Shown: positions 33,710 through 41,167 of the stretch, in pieces
How positions within the stretch are numbered: position 1 is the stretch's first letter
Layout: every line of letters begins with the position of its first letter
NCBI GenBank assembly: GCA_002713215.1
Contig: PAVO01000053.1
Coordinates: forward strand, 1 to 64,000
From: Crocinitomicaceae bacterium
GTDB lineage: Bacteria > Bacteroidota > Bacteroidia > Flavobacteriales_G > Salibacteraceae
Direction of reading: 5' to 3'
DNA length: 64,000 bases
Notes under the pieces: model-generated
Told to the model about the DNA's origin: nothing
The model's input: only the letters and a program-made list of their open reading frames with translations
Databases searched by the model: none
Program-made: the position numbers and the translations under genes

Positions 33710-34078
33710 TTAAATTTTATTAGTTGTATGAAAGTGATAAATTTTCCATTTATCCTCTTCAAGTTTTAAAACCATCGTTTCAATTGCACTAATTTTCATT
33801 TCTAAACCATTTGATATTCCTTTAAATTCAGTCTGATAGGTTGCAATAGCTAGGTCTTTAGATTCGGTTATATTTAATCCATCTAAGCGGAAATTTTCTC
33901 CTTGCCAATCATTTTTCTTCATAAATGAAAGGAAGTCCGTTTTCTTTTGAGTAATGCAGTTATCTGTGAAATATGAGAAATCGTTCGAAAGAAGTTCTTC
34001 AACCACCTTCCAACGTTTAGAGTTAAAAGCGTTATAGAAATCAGCTAGTTTATTCTGAATAGAGATTTTGTTACTCAT
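33710..34078 (-). CDS. NTF2/SnoaL-like protein
   Basis: A 122-residue protein with the cone-shaped NTF2 fold pattern: LADFYNAFNSKRWKVVEELLSNDF at the start, then LAIATYQTEFKG and MKISAIETMVLKLEEDKWKIYHF at the end. Such proteins bind small ligands or act as enzymes in polyketide or steroid metabolism; here nothing more specific is supported. Single cassette gene. Confidence 0.75.
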   Translation of the reverse strand: MSNKISIQNKLADFYNAFNSKRWKVVEELLSNDFSYFTDNCITQKKTDFLSFMKKNDWQGENFRLDGLNITESKDLAIATYQTEFKGISNGLEMKISAIETMVLKLEEDKWKIYHFHTTNKI

Positions 34079-34089
34079 GAATTTTAATG

Positions 34090-34308
34090 TTTGTCAACGC
34101 CCCACGGCTAAGGCAAGTGCGGGGTAAATGCTTTTGGGTGCGATGGCCAAACATTCATTCCTATTGCGCTTCTTGTGTTGCGCGTGGGAACCAAAACACT
34201 TGCTGACTATTGTACTCACTTCGGGTCTCGGGTTCATGTTTATTAGATTTCTATCGTTTCAAATTTACAACAAGCCGCCCTATTTGCTTTGTGGCTGCTG
34301 TTATACTC
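34090..34308. repeat. attC-like site, type B
   Basis: The left end is TTTGTCAACGCCCCACGGCT; the right end is TGGCTGCTGTTATACTC. It contains CGTTTCAAATTTACAACAA. The right core GTTATACTC is the exact complement of GAGTATAAC at 34840, so the gene between them is a cassette with 9 bp matching ends. Confidence 0.85.
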
Positions 34309-34326
34309 TTTTGCCATTTAATCTAT

Positions 34327-34806
34327 CTATAAAGACTTGAGGAATTTCCTAACGATTTCTTCTTCTAAGTCGTTATTAATTATTTTTTTTAGTGGTGATT
34401 GAGCCGAATAGACATGAACAAAAAGACCCCATTCTAAATTAGAATTTAAAGGTACTTTTCTCTTCTTGAAATTTGGCCAGCACCCTAATTCTTCATAACC
34501 ACCTCCTTTTAAATTTCCGGCACCTTCGCACAATTGAATTCTAACTTTTTCTTCGATACCTTCAATCTGATCAATTTTCAAAATATAGAGGTGGTTTTGA
34601 AATTTTCTACGTTTTTGAATGATTAATTTCTCGGCTAATTTTCCTAATACGAAAAAGGATCTTTCACATGAATCTAAGGGTAAACATTCCATTTCATGAA
34701 TTGAAAAAATTGAGTCTGTTTCTTGGCCTTGAGATAAAAAAGAGAATGATGTAAGAAAGAGTGTTATGGGAATTAAACTTTTAATAAAAATTGGATAGTT
34801 TTTCAC
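34327..34806 (-). CDS. Hypothetical secreted protein
   Basis: A 159-residue protein. A GTG at 34806 gives a good signal peptide (KNYPIFIKSLIPITLFLTSF, then SFLSQGQE). The longer frame to 34884 translates the attC-like site itself and is rejected. The mature part contains paired cysteines (ECLPLDSCERSFFV, QLCEGAG, GCWPNF) and a positively charged end. No family recognised. Single cassette gene. Confidence 0.6.
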   Translation of the reverse strand: MKNYPIFIKSLIPITLFLTSFSFLSQGQETDSIFSIHEMECLPLDSCERSFFVLGKLAEKLIIQKRRKFQNHLYILKIDQIEGIEEKVRIQLCEGAGNLKGGGYEELGCWPNFKKRKVPLNSNLEWGLFVHVYSAQSPLKKIINNDLEEEIVRKFLKSL

Positions 34807-34839
34807 AGGTTTCGATTTAGGATTCCGATTGAGGCAATT

Positions 34840-34976
34840 GAGTATAACGTTCTGTGGCCATGAGAAGTAGGCTTTTCGAGGCACAAACTTCGGTACTAGG
34901 GATTGGGTTATTAATTTTCATTCGTTTCAAATTTACAACAGACCTGCCTATTTCTTATTTGGCCGCTGTTATATGC
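34840..34976. repeat. attC-like site, type B
   Basis: The left end GAGTATAACGTTCTGTGGCC and the right end TTATTTGGCCGCTGTTATATG pair; GGCCATGAGAAGTAGGC matches GCCTATTTCTTATTTGGCC with few unpaired bases. The right core GTTATATGC is the exact complement of GCATATAAC at 36233, so two genes share the next cassette. Confidence 0.85.
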
Positions 34977-35365
34977 TTTGCATTTATTGATTTTCTTTTC
35001 AAACCCGTACCAATGTGCTCTGGACACAAAGTTCCAGCTGTCAAGGATTCAAGATAAGCTCGGTCCTTAGCGTTTTCCACTTCCAAATATTTGAATTTGT
35101 GCGTACCTCTTAACTTTATGCTATTAGGTTGCATATACAGCTTGGAGAAAGAAGATTGATTTCTAACATGATTCAATAGTCGTTGATTTAGTCCGTTTTT
35201 ACCGCCATTAGTTCTTCCAACATGTAATACTTCATCGGTTGGACTATAAACAATATAAACTCCTTGCTCAGTGCTTACAGTAATTTTACCAGTCGTTGGA
35301 AAAATATTTTCCTTAGAGTTAACCAAGGTTTCGTATAACTCCTGAATTTCCTTTCGCTTTTTCAT
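34955..35365 (-). CDS. GIY-YIG-like nuclease domain protein
   Basis: A 136-residue protein. The GIY-YIG signature appears as GVYIVYSPTDEVLHVGRTN, followed by GLNQRLLNHVRN with the conserved Arg, and a late Glu in AYLESLTAG near HIGTG. The family cuts DNA or RNA in repair and restriction. The gene lies 9 bp downstream of a HEPN-like gene on the same strand and in the same cassette, so the two probably act together. Its C-terminal codons overlap the attC-like site. Confidence 0.7.
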   Translation of the reverse strand: MKKRKEIQELYETLVNSKENIFPTTGKITVSTEQGVYIVYSPTDEVLHVGRTNGGKNGLNQRLLNHVRNQSSFSKLYMQPNSIKLRGTHKFKYLEVENAKDRAYLESLTAGTLCPEHIGTGLKRKSINAKHITAAK

Positions 35366-35374
35366 CTCAATAAA

Positions 35375-36208
35375 TTAAGTTTCGACCGTATCGATAAATT
35401 TCCACAGACCCAATTGAATTATCTCTTCAAGGTTTTGCAAGTAGGCTTCTCTAACTTCGATTCTAGTAGTAATATCTTTATCATGAATCGTATCGCGAAC
35501 GTACCAACCAAATTCATCCGTATGTTCAGGAAATAAAATTTGGCTGGGGGCAGTTGTCATGGATTTATGTGTAAAATCATTTCTAATAGAGTAGAGATAG
35601 TTCTTTATTTCTTGAGAGCCATGAAATTGAAAGTTAAGATTGTCTGGGTAGTTTGTACAATAGCTTAGTCTAATATTTGCCTTTAATAAGTTGAATTCGT
35701 TTTCTGAAATTAATTCATTGAAAAAGTTCATAAATGAATTTCGAACTCCATAAATTTTTTGATAGCCTTTGAATAATTGTTTGGAAACTTCTATTGGGTC
35801 TTCAGAGCATATTGAATAAAGAATTAAATCCCGTTCATTCTTACATTTCTTTGCGACTAGCCACTGGTCAAAACTAATGTAGTGCTTTTGCTGACCTAAA
35901 TTATCGGCACAAGTAAGTAGAAGGTATTCCGATAACGGCGGAATTAAATATTTACTTTCAAAAGAGTCACTTTCCCTTGGCAACAGACTATTGGCGAGCC
36001 GAATTCTTTCATTAGTGCGAAAAATTTTTCCAGGAGTTGAGTATTTTCTTGGGTCGGTTTTAAATATTTCTTTAGAATTCCAACTTTCGTCAAACCTTTC
36101 ACAAATGACTTTGACTTTTGAATCTAATTTATCAAATTCGACGAATTTATAGAGAGATTCATCATACAGCCTCTGTATGGCTTTTTTATGGTTTTGGTAA
36201 GTACTCAA
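35375..36208 (-). CDS. HEPN-like putative RNase
   Basis: About 277 residues from a TTG at 36208. The longer reading to 36340 translates the attC-like site (residues AYFSWPRGV) and is rejected. A helical C-terminal half includes YLYSIRNDFTHKS, with R-x4-H (RNDFTH), the active-site motif of HEPN ribonucleases. The rest shows no named domain. HEPN proteins act as toxins or abortive-infection effectors. The partner is the downstream GIY-YIG gene. The start is uncertain. Confidence 0.55.
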   Translation of the reverse strand: MSTYQNHKKAIQRLYDESLYKFVEFDKLDSKVKVICERFDESWNSKEIFKTDPRKYSTPGKIFRTNERIRLANSLLPRESDSFESKYLIPPLSEYLLLTCADNLGQQKHYISFDQWLVAKKCKNERDLILYSICSEDPIEVSKQLFKGYQKIYGVRNSFMNFFNELISENEFNLLKANIRLSYCTNYPDNLNFQFHGSQEIKNYLYSIRNDFTHKSMTTAPSQILFPEHTDEFGWYVRDTIHDKDITTRIEVREAYLQNLEEIIQLGLWKFIDTVET

Positions 36209-36232
36209 TTGATAAGTAAGTTTCGTGGCATT

Positions 36233-36450
36233 GCATATAACGCCCCGTGGCCATGAGAAGTAGGCTAGAAGCAGTAAGTGGTGCGTAGGCCAAATATTCA
36301 TTCCTATTGCGTTTTGCTTGTCGTGCGCAGGAACCAACACACTTACTGCCCGTGGCAGACTCTTCGGAACTCGGGTATGGGTTATTAAATTTCAATTGTT
36401 TCAAATTTAGCACAAACTGCCTATTTCTTATGTGGCCACTGTTAGTATGC
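36233..36450. repeat. attC-like site, type B
   Basis: The left end is GCATATAACGCCCCGTGGCC and the right end TGTGGCCACTGTTAGTATGC. GTGGCCATGAGAAGTAGGC pairs with GCCTATTTCTTATGTGGCCAC, leaving single unpaired bases. A second inner stem is GCAGTAAGTG/CACTTACTGC. The right core GTTAGTATGC complements GCATACTAAC at 37308 in 10 of 10 bases. Confidence 0.9.
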
Positions 36451-36454
36451 GTAA

Positions 36455-37297
36455 TTATTCCTTTTTTAAATCAATTATTTCTTCAAGAACTTTTTCAGGT
36501 GTTCCTCTGATATACTTGACATCAGGGACAATTATTTCACTTGATATTTCGACACCTTTTTTGTATGTTTTCTCTTCTTTATTTGATGTTCCTTCATTTA
36601 GGATTGTTGTCCAAACACCGTCTTTTAAACCCTTTTTCCAATTTCCACGATATCTAGATGTTTGTGTTTCAAAATACCCATCTTCCAATCCATTTAATTC
36701 TCCTTTAACATAGGTTCTTTTTGATTTCAATGCACCTGATGGAAAATAGAACAGTTGTTGTCCATGAGCAATTCCTTTCACGTAGTCCATTTCTTCAATT
36801 AAACCACCATTCTCGTCAAATTTTAGCACGCGTCCATGTATTAACCCATTTTGGTATGGAACTAATTTTTTTAATTGTCCATTTTCATGATAGTACTGCC
36901 ATGTTCCCATCTTCTTCAGGTTATCGTGAATTAAAGGATAGTTCCAATGGCCTACATAGGAACGAGTTCCATTAGAATGAAAGTCGTACCATTTAATAGA
37001 CTTTTCTATGAAGGCGTGTATTTCTTTTAAAGTATCACCTTCAATAAGTACTTTAGTATGATTTGAGAACTTATATGCATTTTCTAGGGCAGGATCGAAA
37101 GAGAGTAAAATGGTGTCGTTTTCAATTATTCCCCAAGTTCCAAATATTGTGTCATGATCTAGGCATAAATGACAAGATTGAAAATATGTGGAGTCAGGAA
37201 GAATTCCAATAACATTCCCATACAATCCAGTTATTCCTGATTGAGCCGATGAAGACAATTGGATTATTAATAGATTGAAAAGCAGTATATATTTCAT
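36455..37297 (-). CDS. Secreted MORN-repeat (YwqK-like) protein
   Basis: A 280-residue protein with a signal peptide (YILLFNLLIIQLSSSAQ) and several MORN_2-type repeats: HGRVLKFDENGGLIEEMDYV, GIAHGQQLFYFPSGALKSKR, GELNGLEDGYFETQ, RGNWKKGLKDGVWTTI. Such repeats occur in YwqK-type antitoxin or surface proteins; here nothing beyond repeat content is supported. The cassette has 10 bp matching ends (36441 and 37317). Confidence 0.75.
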   Translation of the reverse strand: MKYILLFNLLIIQLSSSAQSGITGLYGNVIGILPDSTYFQSCHLCLDHDTIFGTWGIIENDTILLSFDPALENAYKFSNHTKVLIEGDTLKEIHAFIEKSIKWYDFHSNGTRSYVGHWNYPLIHDNLKKMGTWQYYHENGQLKKLVPYQNGLIHGRVLKFDENGGLIEEMDYVKGIAHGQQLFYFPSGALKSKRTYVKGELNGLEDGYFETQTSRYRGNWKKGLKDGVWTTILNEGTSNKEEKTYKKGVEISSEIIVPDVKYIRGTPEKVLEEIIDLKKE

Positions 37298-37307
37298 TTG
37301 GCCTTAT

Positions 37308-37443
37308 GCATACTAACGGTCTTGTATATGAAAAGTAGCGGATTTTTTGCACGAACTTTTCGGTTAAACACAGACCTTAAATTTATAAAATTCATTTCGA
37401 TTTAGCACCTAAACCGCTATTTTTTATATACGTTGTTACCCAC
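37308..37443. repeat. attC-like site, type A
   Basis: It begins GCATACTAACGGTCTTGTAT and ends TTTATATACGTTGTTACCCAC. GTATATGAAAAGTAGCGG pairs with CCGCTATTTTTTATATAC with two unpaired bases, a close likeness to an integron attC. The right core GTTACCCAC is the exact complement of GTGGGTAAC at 38893, beside the recombinase gene. Confidence 0.9.
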
Positions 37444-37562
37444 TGGCTTTATTCCTTTCAGCTTGGTTTTCAGCGTTGGCAAAGACATACTTTTTTGTAA
37501 TTTTTGGCTTGTGTGTTGGCTGAAGCGAATTACAAATGTGTATGGCTTTTAGCGTTGGCTTT

Positions 37563-37769
37563 TTAACAACAACTTTTATTTTCTTGAATTGGTGGACAAG
37601 CTACTGTACCATAAGAACAATAAACACAACAATCTCCCTCTTTAGGTTTCAAAACCGTTTTGCAATTCTCACATTCGTAGAAAAATTGACAAGCGTTTGT
37701 CGGCATATCTTCTACTTTTTTATGTCCGCAGTTTGGACAAGTAATTTCAGATTTTAATATAGTTTCCAT
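37563..37769 (-). CDS. GDCCVxC-domain protein
   Basis: A 68-residue cysteine-rich protein. It has CPNCGHKK, ECENCKTVLKPKEGDCCVYC and a terminal CPP...SCC. The GDCCVxC family is commonly linked to mercury resistance operons. Its start overlaps the MerTP stop by one base (TAATG). Zinc or mercury binding is likely. Last gene of the Hg cassette. Confidence 0.8.
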   Translation of the reverse strand: METILKSEITCPNCGHKKVEDMPTNACQFFYECENCKTVLKPKEGDCCVYCSYGTVACPPIQENKSCC

Positions 37770-38368
37770 TAATTTTCTTTTTTGTCCGTTACTTTATAGC
37801 CTGTTGAATTAATTGCTTTCTCAATTTCCGTTTCATTGGTTTTGGTTTTGTCAAATTCAACGATTGCATTTCCATTTTCGTAAGACGCTTTTGAATTTAC
37901 AATTCCGTTGAGTTTATTTACTTCGTGATTTACGTGTTCTTCGCAACTCGCACAAGTCATTCCGCTGATTTTAAATTCCGTTGTTTTAATGTCCGATTTG
38001 TCAACTACGATAACTTGCTTTTCTGTATTTGGGTAAAAAATTCCTGAATAGTATGGGAAAGCCAACATTACAATTGCAAATACAGTTACAATTCCTAAAA
38101 ATTTCTTTGATTTTATAAATTTTGGTTTTTCGTCCGTCTCACAATCACAGTCTATTTCTTTTTGAGGTTTTAGTTTTTGATACCAAGCAAAGCCAAGAAC
38201 TAAAATTGTCAGTCCAATTAAATAAGGTCTAAAAGGTTCAATCCAAGAAAATGTTGAAGCAATTCCGCTTGTTCCTGCGATTAGAGCCAAAACAGGTGTA
38301 ATACAACATAATGAAGCTGTAATTGCAGTTAACAAACCTGCACCAATTAATTTGTTTTCGCTTTTCAT
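37769..38368 (-). CDS. merTP: Mercuric transport protein MerTP (fused MerT-MerP)
   Basis: A 199-residue protein. The MerT part has three membrane segments with the vicinal cysteines C21-C22 in SLCCITPVLALIAG and a cytoplasmic CDCETD. A C-terminal HMA domain carries ISGMTCASCEEHVN. MerT moves Hg(II) inward and the fused MerP-like domain captures it. The adjacent ArsR-type gene overlaps it by ATGA. No MerA is in the cassette. Confidence 0.9.
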   Translation of the reverse strand: MKSENKLIGAGLLTAITASLCCITPVLALIAGTSGIASTFSWIEPFRPYLIGLTILVLGFAWYQKLKPQKEIDCDCETDEKPKFIKSKKFLGIVTVFAIVMLAFPYYSGIFYPNTEKQVIVVDKSDIKTTEFKISGMTCASCEEHVNHEVNKLNGIVNSKASYENGNAIVEFDKTKTNETEIEKAINSTGYKVTDKKEN

Positions 38369-38739
38369 ATCGTTTCTAAAATTTTGTTTTTATCAAGTAT
38401 CTCAAAGAATGGATTTAGCATTTTTTCGTATTCAGCCGTGAGTGAGTAAAAAATCGTTTGGGCTTCTCTATCGGTTTCTAATAGATTACGGTCTTTCATT
38501 TTCCTCAAATGTTGAGAGATTGCAGAAATGTTCATTCCAAGAATATCGCTTAAATCACAAACGCAAAGTCTTTTTTCCTCAAAGAGTAGGTAAAGTATTT
38601 TCAGTCGAACGCTATTTCCGACTAATGAAAGTCCGTTCGCCAAATAGTCGAACGATTCGTTTAATTCCGAAACTGTGTCTTTGCAACGATTTATTTGTTC
38701 AATATCGGCTTTTTGTCTTATGCAAGAATTATTTTCCAT
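38365..38739 (-). CDS. ArsR-family metal-responsive regulator
   Basis: A 124-residue winged helix with the metal-sensing ArsR signature CVCDLSDILGMNISAISQHLRKMKDRNLL; the cysteines of RLCVCDL can bind a thiophilic metal. Starts at the ATG at 38739. It precedes MerTP and GDCCVxC, so it probably represses the Hg operon until metal binds. First gene of the cassette next to the recombinase. Confidence 0.9.
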   Translation of the reverse strand: MENNSCIRQKADIEQINRCKDTVSELNESFDYLANGLSLVGNSVRLKILYLLFEEKRLCVCDLSDILGMNISAISQHLRKMKDRNLLETDREAQTIFYSLTAEYEKMLNPFFEILDKNKILETI

Positions 38740-38892
38740 AAAACAAAGTTACGGTTATTTCTTATTTAAGCAAATACTAAAATACAATATTCTCAAGCGT
38801 TGGGAAATTTTAGCTCTTTTGGTTTTCAGAGCGTTGGATTTGTGTGTCGGCAAAAAATGAAAGTGCTAAAATGTGAGGCTGGTTTTCAGCTT

Positions 38893-38955
38893 GTGGGTAA
38901 CTTGTATATATCGGAATAAAATGTTCCGATAACCATCCAAATAAGGTGGATAAAC
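38893..38955. other. Candidate attI-like primary site
   Basis: It begins GTGGGTAAC, complementary to the right core of the first attC-like site (37435-37443), which fixes the outer end of cassette 1. It also contains ATCGGAA/TTCCGAT (38910-38930) and GTGGAT/ATCC segments. It lies between the first cassette and the recombinase gene, where an integron carries attI. No further attC-like site lies beyond it. Confidence 0.5.
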
Positions 38956-38981
38956 GGACATTTTGAAGACTTTGTGTTATT

Positions 38982-40130
38982 CTACTTTTCATTCCTTTTT
39001 AAAAAGTCAAATGGAGATGGAAGTGTCTCCAGTTTATGGTTACTAACATACGTATAAATTTCTGTGGTTTTGCTACTTTTATGCCCCAAAAGCTCTTGTA
39101 TGTACCTTAAATCAACCCCACCTTCCAATAAATGAGTAGCGTAGCTATGCCTGAGCATATGACTGCTGATATGCCTTTTGATACCTGCTTTGGTAGCTGC
39201 TCTTTTCAGTATTTGATTTACCGAACGATCCGAATATTTACCTCCAGCTTGGCCCTCAAATAAATAATCCTCAGGACGATATGCCTTCCAATATTCGCGA
39301 AGCATTTTTATTATCGAATCACTTACTTTAATTCTTCTATCCACACTTCCCTTGCTATTCAATATCAGTACTGTATTTCGATCTTTATTAAAATGCTCGG
39401 CCTTTAGTGCAAGCAACTCACTCACCCGTAATCCACAACCGTATTGCAAGCTAATCATGGTTAGATGTTTTAAATTCTTGATTTGATCTAAAATGGAATT
39501 TACTTCCTCCAACGACAGCACCTTGGGGAGTTGTCTCCTCCTTTTGGGCAGATCGATAAGGTCGATATCTAATGCTCTTTTTTTCCTTTTGGCGTAAAAG
39601 AGTCTTATGGCTCCGATCATTAGTCGTAAATAAGAAGCAGAATATCCACGACCCACATTTAGCTCATTAATAAAGGAGTTTATATCTTCATTCGTGATTT
39701 CGCCTGGCGACTTGTGAGTAAAGTATCCAAAAAATACCTCAATCATATTTTTATAAGTTGCCCTTGTGTTAGTTGCATATCCCTTAGCCCCTAGAATATC
39801 TGCAAAGGCTGCAATTTCTTTTTTTACTTCGGTGCTAAAGTTCTTAATGGGTTGTTCTCTTTTTATAGGTGGTGTTTTTACCGCTTTTATGTTGGTAGAA
39901 AACCCCTTGATGGAAGAATAATTAACCCAAGCCGTTCCTTTAAAAGCCTCAAACCAACTATTCAAATTGAACAAGTTCGCATCTACATACCATTTCTTGT
40001 TTGTATTGCTCCAACGAGCTTTTAATTGTTTACAAAGGTTTATTATCTCTTTATTGTAATTGAATTCAATAAAAATAACAGGTACTTTTCGATGCTCGCC
40101 TTTCGTGAGTGTGATGGTTTTTGTTAGCAT
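38982..40130 (-). CDS. Tyrosine recombinase (XerC/D-type) with HARP-like N-terminus
   Basis: A 382-residue recombinase. Residues about 15-75 (FIEFNYNKEIINLCKQLKA, WSNTNKKWYVDANLFNL) resemble a HARP-type domain. A SAM-like core-binding domain follows (about 100-190) and then the catalytic domain with R235 (GLRVSE), the pair H324/R327 (HMLRH), H350 (LLGHKSS) and nucleophile Y359 (EIYTYVS). It ends SPFDFL, reminiscent of IntI and Xer tails. The insertion that defines IntI between the R and HxxR boxes (ALxRKYP...HH) is missing: YLFEGQAGGKYSDRSVNQI comes instead. It is transcribed toward the cassettes, unlike most integrons. Confidence 0.9.
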   Translation of the reverse strand: MLTKTITLTKGEHRKVPVIFIEFNYNKEIINLCKQLKARWSNTNKKWYVDANLFNLNSWFEAFKGTAWVNYSSIKGFSTNIKAVKTPPIKREQPIKNFSTEVKKEIAAFADILGAKGYATNTRATYKNMIEVFFGYFTHKSPGEITNEDINSFINELNVGRGYSASYLRLMIGAIRLFYAKRKKRALDIDLIDLPKRRRQLPKVLSLEEVNSILDQIKNLKHLTMISLQYGCGLRVSELLALKAEHFNKDRNTVLILNSKGSVDRRIKVSDSIIKMLREYWKAYRPEDYLFEGQAGGKYSDRSVNQILKRAATKAGIKRHISSHMLRHSYATHLLEGGVDLRYIQELLGHKSSKTTEIYTYVSNHKLETLPSPFDFLKRNEK

Positions 40131-40141
40131 GCAACTAATCT

Positions 40142-40184
40142 ACAAAAAAAGCCCCTCACTCAGGGAGTGAAGGGCCTTTAAACG
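40142..40184 (-). terminator. Rho-independent terminator after the nar operon
   Basis: On the minus strand the sequence reads GGCCCTTCACTC, a loop CCT, GAGTGAGGGGC and then seven T (40143-40149). It follows the narI stop (40199) by about 15 bp and separates the nar operon from the recombinase gene, which starts at 40130. A strong, well formed terminator. Confidence 0.85.
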
Positions 40185-40198
40185 CGAAAGTTGATTTC

Positions 40199-41167
40199 CT
40201 AATGGTTTTTAATCTTTCTTCCGAAAGTATGTCGGGTTGATTTACGAATAAGTTTTCTGTTGTAATTCCAAACCACTACCTGGTAGTTTCTCCAGATATA
40301 ATCAATAGGCGCTACCAAAAAGTGCATAAAACGGGAGAATGGAATCACAGCTATGATAAAGAAGGCCGAAATGATATGAACTTGTACAAACCAGGGCATT
40401 GCAGTAACGGCAGCTATGTCCGGGTTAAATGCGAAAATGGATCGCAGGTAGGGGGTAAGTGTACTGGCAAACCAGGTAGAACCCCAGCGTGCAAAGAGCG
40501 CAATGCCCAATCCGCTGGTAATCTGTGTAAACAGTACCACGTAGACCAACATGTCCATTTTATTGGTGACCATACTAATTCGTCTGGTGCCCAGTCTTCT
40601 GTAGATAAGAACAATAAGCCCGTACAGTGCAGATAAGGCAAAAACAAAGGAGCTTATTTCCAAAATCAACAGGCGAACCGGTTCTCCGTTCCAACCAATT
40701 ACCGATCGTGGAAACAAGAAGGCTACCAGGTGACCCACAAACAAAAACAAGATTCCCCAGTGAAAGGGTTGAGACCCCCAGAAAAGTTGTTTGCCTTCCA
40801 GAAACTGAGTAGACAAAGAAGACACTTTAAACCCAGTGTTTCGGTACCGATAAATACTGCCCAGAATAAATATGGCTACAGTTATGTAGGGGAATGCCGC
40901 AAAGAACAAAGTATTGAGCATACCAACACCACCTTCGAGTCCTTCTTTAATTAAGAACACCGCCAGGCCTGCAGCAATAAGCATGATCCAGAAGGTCCAT
41001 GCAAACTCTTTTTTAGGCTCTTCCATTACGCCATAAATCCGCTTCATCCGCTGGGCTCGGAAATACAGAATAACAGTAACGATGATAGCAATGGCTACCA
41101 GCCCAAGTACCGTGTAAAGAAAAGTTCCTTTAAATAGGGGAAGAAAATTAGATTCTAATAGTGTCAT
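40199..41167 (-). CDS. narI: Respiratory nitrate reductase gamma subunit (cytochrome b) with N-terminal extension
   Basis: A 322-residue membrane protein, about 97 longer than E. coli NarI. Canonical NarI starts near residue 92 (PYITVAIFILGSIYRYR) and has the heme ligands in HWGILFLFVGH and VQVHIISAFFIIAVIPFSRFMH. The extra N-terminal part has two membrane helices (about 18-36 and 58-76). It carries quinol electrons to NarH. It overlaps narJ by ATGA and ends the operon. Confidence 0.9.
   Translation of the reverse strand: MTLLESNFLPLFKGTFLYTVLGLVAIAIIVTVILYFRAQRMKRIYGVMEEPKKEFAWTFWIMLIAAGLAVFLIKEGLEGGVGMLNTLFFAAFPYITVAIFILGSIYRYRNTGFKVSSLSTQFLEGKQLFWGSQPFHWGILFLFVGHLVAFLFPRSVIGWNGEPVRLLILEISSFVFALSALYGLIVLIYRRLGTRRISMVTNKMDMLVYVVLFTQITSGLGIALFARWGSTWFASTLTPYLRSIFAFNPDIAAVTAMPWFVQVHIISAFFIIAVIPFSRFMHFLVAPIDYIWRNYQVVVWNYNRKLIRKSTRHTFGRKIKNH

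Larger units (their letters stand above)
19235..38901. mobile_element. Integron-like gene cassette array
   Basis: Nearly all genes in this span are on the minus strand and most are accessory. They are separated by imperfect palindromes with TAAC/GTTA termini. For nine consecutive segments between 27.8 and 38.9 kb, the sequence that begins each segment is complementary to the sequence that ends it, with 7-10 bp perfect or one mismatch, and the pairs differ from one segment to the next. Integron cassettes have this property because each end derives from one circular attC. The recombinase gene at 38982..40130 lies at the best-conserved end. Sites left of about 27.8 kb are increasingly degenerate, so the left limit is uncertain. 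Confidence 0.75.

Noticed and set aside
25235-37443. Could the repeats be a CRISPR array?
   Set aside because: They are 70-219 bp imperfect palindromes spaced by whole genes, not short identical repeats with 30-40 bp spacers, and no cas genes are present.
38982-40130. Classical IntI integron integrase
   Set aside because: The IntI-specific insertion is absent, so I call it an Xer-type recombinase of an integron-like array.
40322-40636. Plus-strand ORF opposite narI
   Set aside because: It is antisense to a well conserved membrane protein gene and its translation has no domain.
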